A stretch of 64,000 bases of DNA from Marchantia polymorpha subsp. ruderalis (taxonomy: Eukaryota; Streptophyta; Marchantiopsida; Marchantiales; Marchantiaceae). The position numbers were made by a program, and so were the translations under genes. How positions within the stretch are numbered: position 1 is the stretch's first letter; each line of letters begins with the position of its first letter. The notes beneath the pieces are model-generated. The model worked only from the letters and a program-made list of their open reading frames with translations. It was not told the DNA's origin and searched no databases. Location of the stretch: contig AP031351.1 of assembly GCA_037833965.1 (NCBI GenBank), positions 30,392,501-30,456,500 of the forward strand, given 5' to 3'. Positions 24,601 through 36,600 of the stretch are shown piece after piece.

Positions 24601-27600
24601 CTTCGGCGTTCTCCTCAGCTTCTTTCTCATCCTCTCCTTCTTTATCCGTAGAAAGTAAAGTTGACGAAACGCTGCCCCTGGCTCCAATACTCCCATCCAC
24701 ATCACAATCCATACAATCGTTTTCTAGTACACCATCAAACTTAAGAAAGAGTTCAATCTGCTTACCATCCTTGTTATCGACTTCTATCCTAGCTTCCCCT
24801 AGTTTATCCTCTCCAGCTGCAGTTTCCAGTTTTTGAGGCTGCACCTCTGCTTCAGTTGAATGAGCTTGATTGCCAATATCAACTGGCCTGTTTGGACAAC
24901 AAGGAACGTCGGATAAATCAGTTGTCGTCAACCCTCCACCCAATTGATCTTTTGTCGATGGAATTAAGACCTTCGATGCGTTCAGACATGGAAAGCCTGT
25001 CAAACCTGTGAGCCTGCCTTCGGCCTGCTGATTCGCATTGCTATCTTGTCTAGAATGTGTCAACTCAGAAAGACCATCACCTAAAGTACTCTCTGCCTTC
25101 TCATTCTTTCTTGAAGCAGCAGGTTCTTGAAATCCTTCTGGGCCATTATCTCTAGGAGATATGACCGTCTGCAATGACTTGCCCTTTTGGCCGGGTTTTG
25201 AAGGTACATGTGGTAGATCTGAAGATCCCTTACCTTTACTAGCACTCAGGGCCTCATCTGCTTGTTTATCAGATACTGTCTTGCCGCTTCCCTTATGTAC
25301 ATCGGGGGTCTTCGGCGGTTGCTCTAAACATCTTGGGGCTTGTCTAGAGTCTTGGGGTCCAACTCCCTTTGGCAGACCTTCCGAACCATGTCCGCCCAGC
25401 AGACCTGAACTCCTCTGCACTGCTGCGTTAGATGTCAAATCTAACCGAGAAATATCCACCGCTGAAATGACGGTGTCACCTTCTACATTCTTCATGCCTC
25501 TATTGTCTCTATTGTCTTGCAACATTTTGTTCCCAATCACATTCCGAGGTGCATCCACATGTAGTGAAGTTTGCACAAGCCCTGGTTCATTCAAAGTGCT
25601 TGTGAGCCCAGCGTTCGTTGCATCCCTACTCAACTTCCCATGCTGCTCACCTTTGTTATCCTTCGGGCCTGACATATTCTTATGCACAACAGCTTTCGGC
25701 CTATCTGCAATCACCGCAGGTTTGAACGGCTTGTCGGAAACCTTCTCCATCTTCTTGTTTCTAAGTCCATAAGCATCTAAGAAAACAGACTTTCTTGTCC
25801 CAAACCCAGTTTGTTTTGGATGGCCCATAGCTACTGGAGCCTTTGAAGTCCCTTTGAGTGCACTGGCTCCCTTGATCCCGAAAAAATTACCAGCTTCGTC
25901 GTTTTGGCTATCAACCCAATCAAAGACTCCCAATGGATCGTTCATACCCACCTTCGCCTCCGCGACCTGTACTCTTAATTGGAGTGCACTTTTTGCAACA
26001 GATGGGCATCGTGCGGGAGCTTTCTCTTCCTCCAATTGGAGCTCTTGGGGCAGGCCAATAGCATTAAGCCAGACAAGTTTGTCAACCATGTTCAATGCCC
26101 GGGCCTGTGAATCCTCTCCTGGACTTTGAAAATTTAAGTAGCTCAACTCACTGCCTCCTGAGAAAACTCCTGACCCAAAGGAGCTGCGCCTTTCCAGTGT
26201 CTTGTCGGCTTGTGAGTCCGTTCTGCATTCGATAAACGATTCTCCCACAGAAGGATGGAGTGTTAATAGTGCAACATCTACATGGAACCATGGACAGCAC
26301 CAGATCTCTAGGCTTCACAGAGTTTAGTGGAGCTACACACAAGTAAACAATAAAAACTGGAATGATGAATTGGGAAGGCATACTGACAAGGCAGCAAATA
26401 ACAGGAAAACTTAGATAGCAACAAGTCCACATACAGCAATAAACTATTGAAGAATCCTTTCATGAATCGTCCAACAGCTCAAAATATGAACTCGGATCAT
26501 AAGGTTCACTTCTATTCATACATACAGCCTCTACCCGATCAAAATTCCCCAATCTGTGTCTGGTAATTTCAAAGACATACTAGCAGTTCTGAAAGCAAGT
26601 CCAGTACAGAGTTTCTTGAGCTGCCACTCCCACAGGCTGAGGCAACCTCACGACATCTGTCCATGAATTTGATTTGCTCCCAGACGGTTACGACAATCTG
26701 CAGTTGTTGCCATTTGGTGACAACAACAAGTCACCCCAAACAACTTTCCAGATGACCAGATAACGAAGTCTCAATCAACATAAACAAGAAAATATCTAGG
26801 AAAGCATTATTACCTTTCAAAAAAATCTCCACAAAAACACCTGAAAGAAGATACCTGGAAGTCCACTGGTGGGCTAGTATCAACTATTATAGACGACGTA
26901 ATGCCCATAATGAAGTAATGCATACATTTGGTTTGTAGAACAAAATTTCTGAAAAGTTGGGCAATAAGCCATCAGGTAACAACTATAATATGGCAAAGAG
27001 CGGAAAAACATAAAATGTTTACAAGATGCTCTATCTCACCCATCGAGTTGAAAGTAGTACCTAAGATCAGAAACCTAACAAAATGCGACACCTCCACATG
27101 ACTGGCATCCATCGTCATTTTCGTACAAGCGACTGTACCGAAACAACTTACTAAGAGAAAACTCAATACAGAACTCCATTTGTTCCAAAATACAAAAGAC
27201 CAAACTTCACAAAGATCCCAATGACAACAACAGACATTTAGATCTAGATAACCTCGTTAGTCCGAAGAACTTGGCCGATAACCAGCCAACATTTGTACTT
27301 GAATATTGGTTCAACCCATCTTGTTGTGAAAAAATGTAAAATAATTCAAAAGAACAGATGCCGTGATTGAAACAATCGGCATAACATTCAGCTTTTCCAC
27401 GAATAGAAATGATTATTACTGACAAACTTAAAACGTAACACGTTTTTTCACCTATATGATGGTAGCATTGCGTGAACACAAAGACATTCATGTAGATGAA
27501 GGCATATATGATGCTTACATAGTAGGGGGGGTGATCTCCACCTTTTCCCTCGCCGCCCCGTCGTCCCGTGCAGGAGATGGCGACTTCTGCACATTCTCAA

Positions 27601-30600
27601 CCTTCACTTGACTGAAGATGTCATCTGCATCATTATCATTCCCTGAAAAGAGTTTTCTAGCTCTGCACAAATTCTTATCTCCGAATTTGGGGACTTCAAG
27701 ACCCAAAACAGATTTTCCACTCCTACCACATTTATCTCCACTAAAATCACCTTCGATATGATCCCTGACCTTCCCCGACAACATCTCCTTCTCAGCATCT
27801 CTTGAATACTCCCCCGCTTTCTCGGTATTCGACCACACAGAAGCCACAGAGGCAGCAGAAGAAAAAACTCCTTTCTGGATAGAGGGTCTAGATGTGGGAG
27901 TAATATAATCCGCAGACTTTGCTGTTTTCCAAGGTTCTTCACACTGTGTTTCATTGGTTGCCTCTGTCTCAAGCTTGTGTACTTCCTGACTTTGAGAACC
28001 CTGAGGTGTATGACGATATCTGGCTGAACTGGAACAGGAGGATGCACGAAGCGCTGAAGCCCGCAATGATAATGTTCGGATGGACCCAGACGTTCGTGAG
28101 TTTGAATGCAATTTCGACAAACTTCGAGGTTCTGCCGGCAAGCCTTCACTGTTCCTGCTTCCAACAGGTGTAGTCTGGGAAATTAAAGCTACTTCAGGCT
28201 TGTCGAGAAGTCCTACATTGGATCCACCTTCATCTATCCTTCCAATTAAACCCAAGTCTTCTCCGTTGACTTCTCGCCAATCTTCGTCCATCATCAGGGT
28301 TTCAGGCTCGGGTGATTTGTTGAGATCCTGTTGACAGAAATTACCTGAGCTGTAAGCTGATAATCGACCTCTCATACTTTGTGACAAATTGCCTTCAACA
28401 TGATAAGTACTACCTGTAAAGAACAAGATACGCACAAGAGATTAGCTGTACTCTACTGATTATATACTACGTGCATCTATGGCTCAAAGATTCGAATCTA
28501 GATTTAGTATAAAAGTTCAAAAATGGCAACGATCGAAAACTCCGTGAAGAACCATGCATTTAAACCTCTGAAACCGCTTTTGGTATCTTGTTAATGTGAG
28601 TTATTCCAAGCAGTTATATAATAACAAAGGAAAAGCTTAGAACATGGATATTTCCTGAAAAAAAAATACAAATGTAAACCAGTGCATAATTACCCTCAAC
28701 ATTATTGATGGTCTTGCTGGTTGGCAACCTACCTGGAGCACATCTGCGATTCAATAATCGCAGACATCAGGTAAACCTTTTGTCGGACACCGGGTATGCT
28801 ACTATATAGATATATAAGGACAAGCTTAAACCTCATAAACCATTTGATAAGGGAACCTCTTTATGACAAAAGTTTAGACCAAACTATAATTTTGAGAAGA
28901 TGACATTCAATCGCTGACCGCTGACCTACACCACTGCTGAAATATGTATCTCATGATGATATATATAAAATAGAAAAAAAATTACTCAGTACTTACCCGA
29001 CACGTCACAATTGATGAAAGATTTTCGTCAGAGGATGATGAGCAAGTAAAAGATCCTATCCACAGAGAATAACTACACGGCACAGATACATGTAAATATT
29101 TAACGTATCATATTACAGAGCTAGCAGATCTCTTCTTGGCAGAAGAGTGGCGCAGGTTCTCCAGTTATTGAAAATAAGACAACAGGCAATTCCAAAGCTA
29201 TTTCCTTCTCAGACTCTGTACAGTAAGTATATCCACCTGCTGCGTCTTGAAATTGGGCCAGTTCATTCAGTCTTCCGTTCGTTGTCCCCACTTTAGTATC
29301 TACTCAGGCCATCTGCTATTCACCAGTGTGCATCGTCTTCTTCCCATATCTTGGAAGAGAGCAAAAATCGCTTCGTTCATCCTTATCATACTAACTGTTC
29401 CCTGCATAATGATCAATTCTGTTATCTGCTTATCATTATTTATTGTTAATGAGTCTGCAGTACTAACATTTATCTTCCGTAAACAACGTATCGTCTTCAC
29501 ATGTTCTTCAGATCTCCAATATGTTAGGTGGGCGGGTTCTGACGATTCTGAGCACTAGGTTGCCCTTAAACTAGGTCTTCAGTTGATTCTAAGTATTGTC
29601 TGTGATTCCTTGTTTGTAAAGTGCGCTGCAGGCCAATTATCCCACTAAACCCGGAGCCCTTGTCCTCTGACGTGTTCGGTTATCAAGCATATCTTTCACG
29701 GAACGTGACGAAGGACGAACTTGAGATAGTTAATCCTGGTGGAGTTAATTTCTCCACTTTATCCGATACTAACTATGGTGTGCAATTTATGTGACTTTCA
29801 TACAATGTTCACCCATGGAAATCTTAAAAAGACCATACCCTGAGACGTCAAATACAAGATGTCTAGATTAGACTTTCCGGAGGTGTTTCCCTACAGATAC
29901 TCTACTAGGATTTATTTGAACAGCAACAAAGGATCTGCTCTTGAAATTAAAAATACAGCAATTAAAGCGTATGCTTGACACAGTGATTAAAGACTCATAC
30001 CAAGGAACGTTACGTCGTATACACTTGCTCATGGCATGGCCATTAGTAAGTTTACAACTCGAAGTGACAGTTTGGGAGTAATATTTAAACATTAGTTGAG
30101 CTTCACAACAAACTCAAGAGAAATCAAAAATTAGGACACAAACAGAACCACTTCACAGTTACACAAATTTGCCGGACAATACCGCATGCCCATCCTTCCT
30201 GTAAATCAGTTACCCATAAAAGACCTACGTAAATATCCAGATAGTCATCAACTTAACTGAAACAGAAAAAAAAGTTGACGATAACAAGACTTACTTGAGT
30301 TCAAATTACATTTCTTGTCATCCTCTTCTCTTCTTTCGTCTTCTGTACTTCCATCCGAATCCTGTAGATGGAGTCCTCCTACTGCAGATGCCCAGACTCT
30401 TTCATCCTCATTACACCTGTTTCTTTGTCCCACAATTTCATGCCAAGTTCCTACCATCCTGTGGGACCCATAATTCTGCTTGTTGAGATCGGAATCCTTT
30501 AAAAAATGTGGGAGTTCACTGTCCCTATTTTGCATCTTGACCGGATTCCCAAGGCCAGCTTCGGTGTTGTTACACTTATGAAGGTTACTAGCCGGCTCAG

Positions 30601-31878
30601 ATCCCATACTATTGAATCTGTTTCCATGAACATCATAAGAAAGTCCGGCAGATTTCTCTCCAGTTAAGAAAGTTGAAGCATTCTCCGCTCTTCTCTTGCC
30701 TGCCATTTCACTAAGCCAGTGGGACGTCTTTTGTTTGAAAGCGGCACCATACGGACTCAAAGCACTGTCCGCTTCGTCATCTTTTCCGGAACTCGCTCCA
30801 CTGTCACCATCTGCATTGACCAGTTGTGTATCTTTCGAAGCCTCGTCCTCACTATGTATTATCATGGTGCAATCATCTCCCATTCCCTTGTGCTCCCGGA
30901 AGTCCTCATCTATGAGTTGGGTTGCCATATCCATCGCGTCAAGCTGCTGAGTTCTAATTTGGTCATCCATGTCTTCCCCATATCTATCGTAAGAGTCTAC
31001 ATAAACAGAAACAATTCCAAGAGTCCATCAGAAGCTACTTCATAACAACGTGGTAAAAGAGCCCTGACTTTGGGGCTGGTCTCTGAACTTGCGAAGACAT
31101 CATCTTCCCGAAGCTTGCAACATCCTTCGTGCCCTCCTGGTAGACTTATTTGACTTGTCTTTAAACAACTCTAGACATCGTCTATGATTTAAATTGTTGA
31201 ACATTGAACTAGTGAAACTACCTATGCTCAGAGCTTACCACATAGAAGGTTACCATTTTTTGAAGTATAAGCAATGACTCGACGACTGCAGGGGAAACAT
31301 GAAGTTGTCTACGACTGTTGAAAGTGCTGAATTTCACATATTCAGCACTTTAGGAGCAATCACAAGGAGTACAGTTAGGGTAGGTAGAGAAATGGTCGTA
31401 CTTGTGGAGCTCAAGAGTATATTCTTACTCAGGACGAGCAAATACCATTGAGAATTTGTTTTCTGTTTCTTGCGAGTTTAAACCATTTAACAGGAACACA
31501 ACACAACCGTACAATGCATTTCCTCCGATGATAAATTTACTGCCTATCATATGAGAATATCATCCAAGAGACTTTCACCCCCGAAGGAGCCAGGCATTAA
31601 ACCTCCTCTCTTCCTACTTCAGAGAAGTAAGTGTAATAGCATACCATTTAATTTAGTAAGTGTCATGCGAGGAAATTTCATCAAGGGAAGTAATATGGCA
31701 GTAAGCTTCGGAGATCGATGAAAGCTTAACGACACTCACCTGAAAGCTGAGGGTACAGGAGCTGCGTCGGCTGATTGGAAGGACTATCTGATCCGCTCGA
31801 TTCTTCGGAGTCGCTTGACTCACCACTGTGAGAGGCATCTGGCGAATAGCCGATCAGCTGCGTATCTGCATCCATCAT
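21608..31878 (-). CDS. Large tandem-BRCT DNA-damage-response protein (plant BCP / MDC1-PAXIP1-like), multi-exon
   Basis: Readable exons (- strand order): 31878-31740, 30996-30295, 28413-27519, about 26277-23126, 22993-22724, 22344-22264, 22128-22017 and 21678-21608 (stop TAA), giving about 1,800 aa. The last four exons encode a C-terminal BRCT pair: CVLFSHGL...QQRK|IVKKLGGRV...THFVADKFVRTGNMLEAM...PVITAEWLDNC, then DIRVYITPGT...SDYCLVLSSEEE and FTPELLLSGVM. Tandem BRCTs bind phosphopeptides, and plant BCP proteins act at gamma-H2A.X or DNA-damage foci in the nucleus. The long disordered middle has the family motif ELSYLNFQSPGEDSQARAL, a GPDTLGAVEAMEML motif, basic RGR(K/R) patches and a poly-Pro run. 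The N-terminus has four TQL(I/L/V) motifs in acidic Ser-rich context. Exon 3 as drawn ends in phase 2, whereas exon 4 as drawn needs phase 1, so a small exon or another splice site is missing in 26.3-27.5 kb. Orthology to BCP3 versus BCP4 is not resolved. Confidence 0.85.
23374..23403. repeat. (GGA/GGT)n run encoding a poly-proline stretch
   Basis: A run of GGA/GGT triplets that reads as about ten consecutive prolines on the - strand in the disordered middle of the BRCT protein. Confidence 0.9.
26581..26697 (-). other. Candidate additional small exon of the BRCT gene
   Basis: On the - strand an acceptor CTGCAG and a donor GTATGT bound 117 bp (39 codons) that are open in one frame and read like coding sequence (contains FMDRCREVASACGSGSS and LDLLSELL). 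It is phase 0 at both ends, so by itself it does not repair the junction problem between the neighbouring exons. Could be alternative or chance. Confidence 0.3.
28414..30294 (-). other. Large intron of the BRCT gene
   Basis: Donor CAA|GTAAGT at the 30,294 side and acceptor TTTACAG at the 28,414 side. Phase 1, rejoining a Ser codon. At 1.88 kb it is the largest intron here. Nothing else recognised within. Confidence 0.8.
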
Positions 31879-33650
31879 GTCTACCACCTGCGCTGGTGAC
31901 TCCTTTTCCTAATCTCTCCTGAAACCTGTTTTTTATTACTCCCTGTAACTCAAACTAAAAATCCTGCACAGTATTTTTCGCCTCCCTCCATTCCCGTACA
32001 TCTGAAAAGGGATCATAAAAAATCCCCGTCTCATTCAAATCAAAAAGTTCCCTCTGTCCACTGTCTCCGAAAAAAATCTTCCGCGCCCATCACGGCTCCG
32101 CTGTGCACCGCTCCGACCAGTTCCTAGGACCATCACCGATGCACTACTCAATTGGATACAAAACACGACCCAATTGCCAAAAGAATCTCCCATCAAGCTG
32201 CAAAACCTCCAATTTTCCAGCACCAACCCTCGCGCAACTCCCGACCGAGGCCGATAGATGCACCCATTCCTGCTCGCTGCCTAAAAGCCGAACTCAAATT
32301 TCAACGCATCCTGCGCGCACGCACGCCCGACGAACATGAATTCCGCACCACCCCAATTCCCAATCGCGGTTTCGCACATCAGCCCTCGCGTCGAATTCAG
32401 CTTTTGGCGTCAACTGCCCGACCCAACCCTACACACGATAAAGATGGAGCGAACGAACGAGAAAACGAGAGAGCTCGCAGACACGGAGATTTTGCCTTTT
32501 CCTGGCTCGGCTGGCTCGCTCGCTCGCTGGCTGCCTGATTGCCGGACTGACGGACGACTGGCTGCGTGACTGCGTAGCGTAGCCTTTGGACCCACAGCGA
32601 AGAAAGTCGAGCGATCGAGCGAACGAGAGCGTGTCTCCTCTAGTCACGGGCTATGGGGCAGATTTTGGCCCAGCCCCCCTCACCCCCGTCCCAACCCCCC
32701 AGGCCCCCCCCAGCCCCAACCCCCTCCCTCCCTCCGCGCCACGACCCCCTCCCCCCGCCTTCACCCCTGGGGTTCGCTGCACTCTGCCCCCGCGCCCGCG
32801 CCCGCGCGCAGGCCCCCCTACATTCAGCCCCTCTCCACAAGAGGCGCCAAATCGGGCGACGACGCTCTTTCCATCCGTTGCGTATTTTAAACTTCGCTTC
32901 GAACCACCCACCCCGGCTGCCCCAGAGCTCGTGACCTCCGGTCCCCCGCGACCTCCGGACGCTCCGGACCGCCCCCCCATCTCCGCTTCTTCTCTCTTCT
33001 CGTCCGCGTCCGGTCAAGGATCCGGCACACAACTCCCTCTTTTCCTCCTCCATGGGGCTTACGCTCTTCGTCTTCTCTGTCCGGGTGGGAACGTCTCCAC
33101 GGCTCCGTCCGGGCGCTAATCAATGTCGTGGGGCTTGTTCGCGTCCCGTTTGTATCTAGCTGCCTCCCGCTCCGGTCGCCGAACCGGCCAGCCAGTCACC
33201 GAGGGCTGCGCTTTGTCTTATTATCCTCTCGCGGAGTCCTCTCCTTCGGAGGGATCGTCCTTCCTTCCCGAATCCCCCGGCTTCACTCGAGTCCAGCTGG
33301 ACTGCATGCTGATTCCGCGTCACGTTTATCCCCGCCGATTCTCCGGTTCTCCGGTACCCAGTTTCACCGATGTCGAGCCTTGTTTCGTTGACTAATTAGA
33401 TACCGACGGGGGTTTTCTCGGCACCACCGGCTGCGGCCAGCTTCGTGTGTGATGAACCGGTGGTTTCTGAGATTTAAGCCGCCGAATGAGGACCGGACCG
33501 CCGCACCGCAGTGCTCGCCTTTCGACGACAACCATTGCACAGTGAACCTCGTCATTAATTTGTACGCCCTTTCCATCGATCAGCTGCTCCTGCCAACAAA
33601 GAATTCATCCACCAACTTTGCTTGTTTATTTCAGTTTTGGCGCAAACGAT
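31879..33650 (-). promoter_or_regulatory. Upstream region of the BRCT gene: 5' leader and GC-rich, C-tract-rich DNA
   Basis: No convincing gene. ORFs in several frames (up to 177 codons) are Pro/Arg-rich products of base composition, and the longest + strand one begins at a non-ATG codon. The region is GC-rich with dense C-runs on the + strand and ends sharply at the AT-rich block near 33.65 kb. It likely contains the promoter of the - strand gene; the transcription start cannot be placed. Confidence 0.4.
32674..32740 (-). other. C-tract cluster (G-quadruplex potential on the - strand)
   Basis: At least seven runs of four to eight C within 67 bp, separated by 1-6 nt on the + strand. On the - strand these are G-runs that satisfy the usual G-quadruplex pattern several times over. 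It sits about 0.8 kb upstream of the BRCT gene start codon, on the same strand as its transcript. Confidence 0.7.
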
Positions 33651-36600
33651 AAACAAAAATGAAGCAGGGGACGAAGGGTCTGACAATCATTACTCTTCAG
33701 GAGCCCAAGAACGAAAGTTGGAAATAAATCTTATCGAATCACTCCATGAGAGATAAATTTTTCGGGGCACATGTTTATATATATAAGTGAGTACTATAAC
33801 CGGGGAAAAACTCGCATTCACATCTATTAAGTGGTGCAGAAGTAACTCCCACTGTTTTTGTTCGCAAATGTCTCAATTCCCGAGCAGGACTAGTATTGGC
33901 CGAAGCAAACAACTGCTGAAAACGTAATTGAAGACATCATACCCAAAAAAACACTAGGAACACAAAAACAAATTGGGGATCTTTCAAAGTAATAATGCAT
34001 TTCGACCAGCATTAATGGCAACTTTAGGTTTCAAGATCTTCCTTGAGGTTCCAACATAAGGTTATACGTCCCAGATATTCTTTATAGTAAATACTCTTTA
34101 CTCCTAATATTGTGGTTTCACTTCTCTCTTTAGACCAGATCCGCTTTTGTTATGAAAAGAATTTTACTACAAGTCCCCTTACCTTAACATGACAATCTGG
34201 ATAATATCAAATGTATTGGTTACATTGGATGCATTCATTTTTTCACTAATATAAAGTTTACTTAAGTAGTCATTTCAACATCATTACTTAACATCATTTC
34301 ATAATATAGTTATTCATTTTATAGGATTCATTTTGATGTTTACCATAAACATGAAATCTTTGTTAGTAATAACTCAAGTTGGAAGGTAATCTCAGTTTAG
34401 GAATTTCTGCTCGGACTACATAGGAAGCCAAGACAAAGCTTGCCCCAAAAATTGTTTTTAAGGTTTTTCAGTAAAACATGATGTTCCCGTGAATTAGGCA
34501 GAAGTAAATTATGTAATTGTCGGCATTGTGTCTGCGTGCATCTATTGTATGTGTTCTCGGTTTTTTCTCATGATTTTCTATGATTTTCTTTGTGTTTTTT
34601 TGTCAATGCAGTCAATATCCTTCATATTTTGCATTGCAGTCTTGCTACCCACAGAAATATTAATACATTAAATTATATATATATCCAACTAAACTAGTGA
34701 TTACAATGCTCTACATAGAATCATAACTAGAAACTTCACATTATTTGATGTATTTTACCTTGTAACTTACTTTTATGTGTAGATAATTTCATCTAGATTA
34801 TTCAAGTTGTATAGACAAAATTTCATACCAAATCTATTAATTTAAAACCACAAATATGATGTATAAATGGAATATTAATAAATCATTCATATATATATAT
34901 ATCCATACATTGTGATAAACTTTAAGTTTTTATAATATGATATTCTTTGGACTTCAAACATTAGTTTTCTGCGACTGTTTACTTTTGTTTTAGTTTATTC
35001 GTAGTTAATTTATCAATTTTGCTTCTTCTCTAATATTGAATAAATTTTTTCCAAAAATCAGAAAATGATTTTTTTCATAATAATTTTCAAAATGATATTT
35101 GAATGTAATCATGTATTGCCTTTTGCAAAAAAAATTCTCAATGTGATTCATTCAATTGATAAAAACAACAAGTCCATAATCATTCATGCAAAAAAATAAA
35201 TTCCAATAGTTTTTTTGATTTTTTTAAAATAATATTATTTAAATATACAAAGTCTATCTCTGAATTCACTTAGAATGTAATCTGAAAAAATTTTATAAGA
35301 TTTTTTGATTTAAAACATAGTATAAAGCTAAACATATAAATAAATTTTATATTGGAATTAAAATCTAGTATTAATTAAATCAAAATAAATTATAAATAAA
35401 TATTGAATAAATAAATTTTGTAAGATTTTATAACATGAAATTAAATTGGAATTTTAAAAATAATTTATTTTAAATTTAAAATTATTATTTTAATTAAAAA
35501 ATATATAATGTATTAATTAAATAATTAAATCGACACTTTTATTTTATAAAGTACATAATTATAATTTTCGTATATCTGGATATGTTTATACATAGTCAAA
35601 ATATTTTAAGATTACCACTTACATGAAAATGAATAATTTCAAATATCATTATTAAATTATTTTTCTTAATAATAAAATTCCTTTCATTTACTTTTTAAAA
35701 ACATTTTTACACTCAGAAATTACATTATTTCTCAATATTTTCGATACATAAATTTTTTGTAATTTAAATAAATTTAAATGTTAAAAAACTTAATATTTTA
35801 TATGAAAAATATGTAATGATAAATTGTAAAGACGAAATTTTATTGAATTCATATTATATTCCAAAATATTCAAGTGAAACATAAATTATTTATTTAAAAC
35901 ATTTTATCATACATTTCTTATAAGAATCTTAAAATTTTTATAAAAAATTATACAAATAATTGTGTTTTAATTTTAGTTTTAAATTGTAATAAATTGAAAG
36001 AAACTTGATCAGAACTTTTTCATTGCAATGAAAACCTGAACTAATACTCAGCGCTTTGAAAATGAAAATAAACACAAATACTCAGAATCCAAGTTGTGCA
36101 TTAAAAAAAATATGTTTTCATTCTATAGTGATCTGATATATGTTTATTAATTTTTAAAAATAACATTTTTTTCAAAAAATATTTTCTAATAAATAATTTT
36201 TTCGGTCAATGAAATTTTCTAAGATATGTACTATATGTTTGAATCTTGATCTAGACATCATTGATATATATATATATATATATGTTTTAAATGTTTGAAA
36301 CAATTATACCATCTCACTGAAAGAAAAGAATCGAACCATATAACGTTGAAAAGAATAAAATATTTCAACATGTCAACAAGTCAAACTCTCAAATATAACA
36401 TATTAAACATAACAAATAAATTATAGACTTGGGATTTTATTTTAATAAAAAAGATTTATTTAATTTTTTTTTAAACATTGAACACATGAAATATTATATC
36501 TTTGCATTACGTGCATGAAAATTTACTATTCTTAAACATACAAACAAAACTATTTGAAATGATTTTATATAGTAAATAAACTTATAATCAATCTTGCTGA

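Noticed and set aside
24065..25772. Several 149-204-codon + strand ORFs opposite the BRCT gene
   Set aside because: Shadows of the 1,050-codon coding exon on the - strand.
32586..33119. 177-codon proline-rich + strand ORF
   Set aside because: Begins at a non-ATG codon and consists of translated C-tracts. The opposite strand is equally open.
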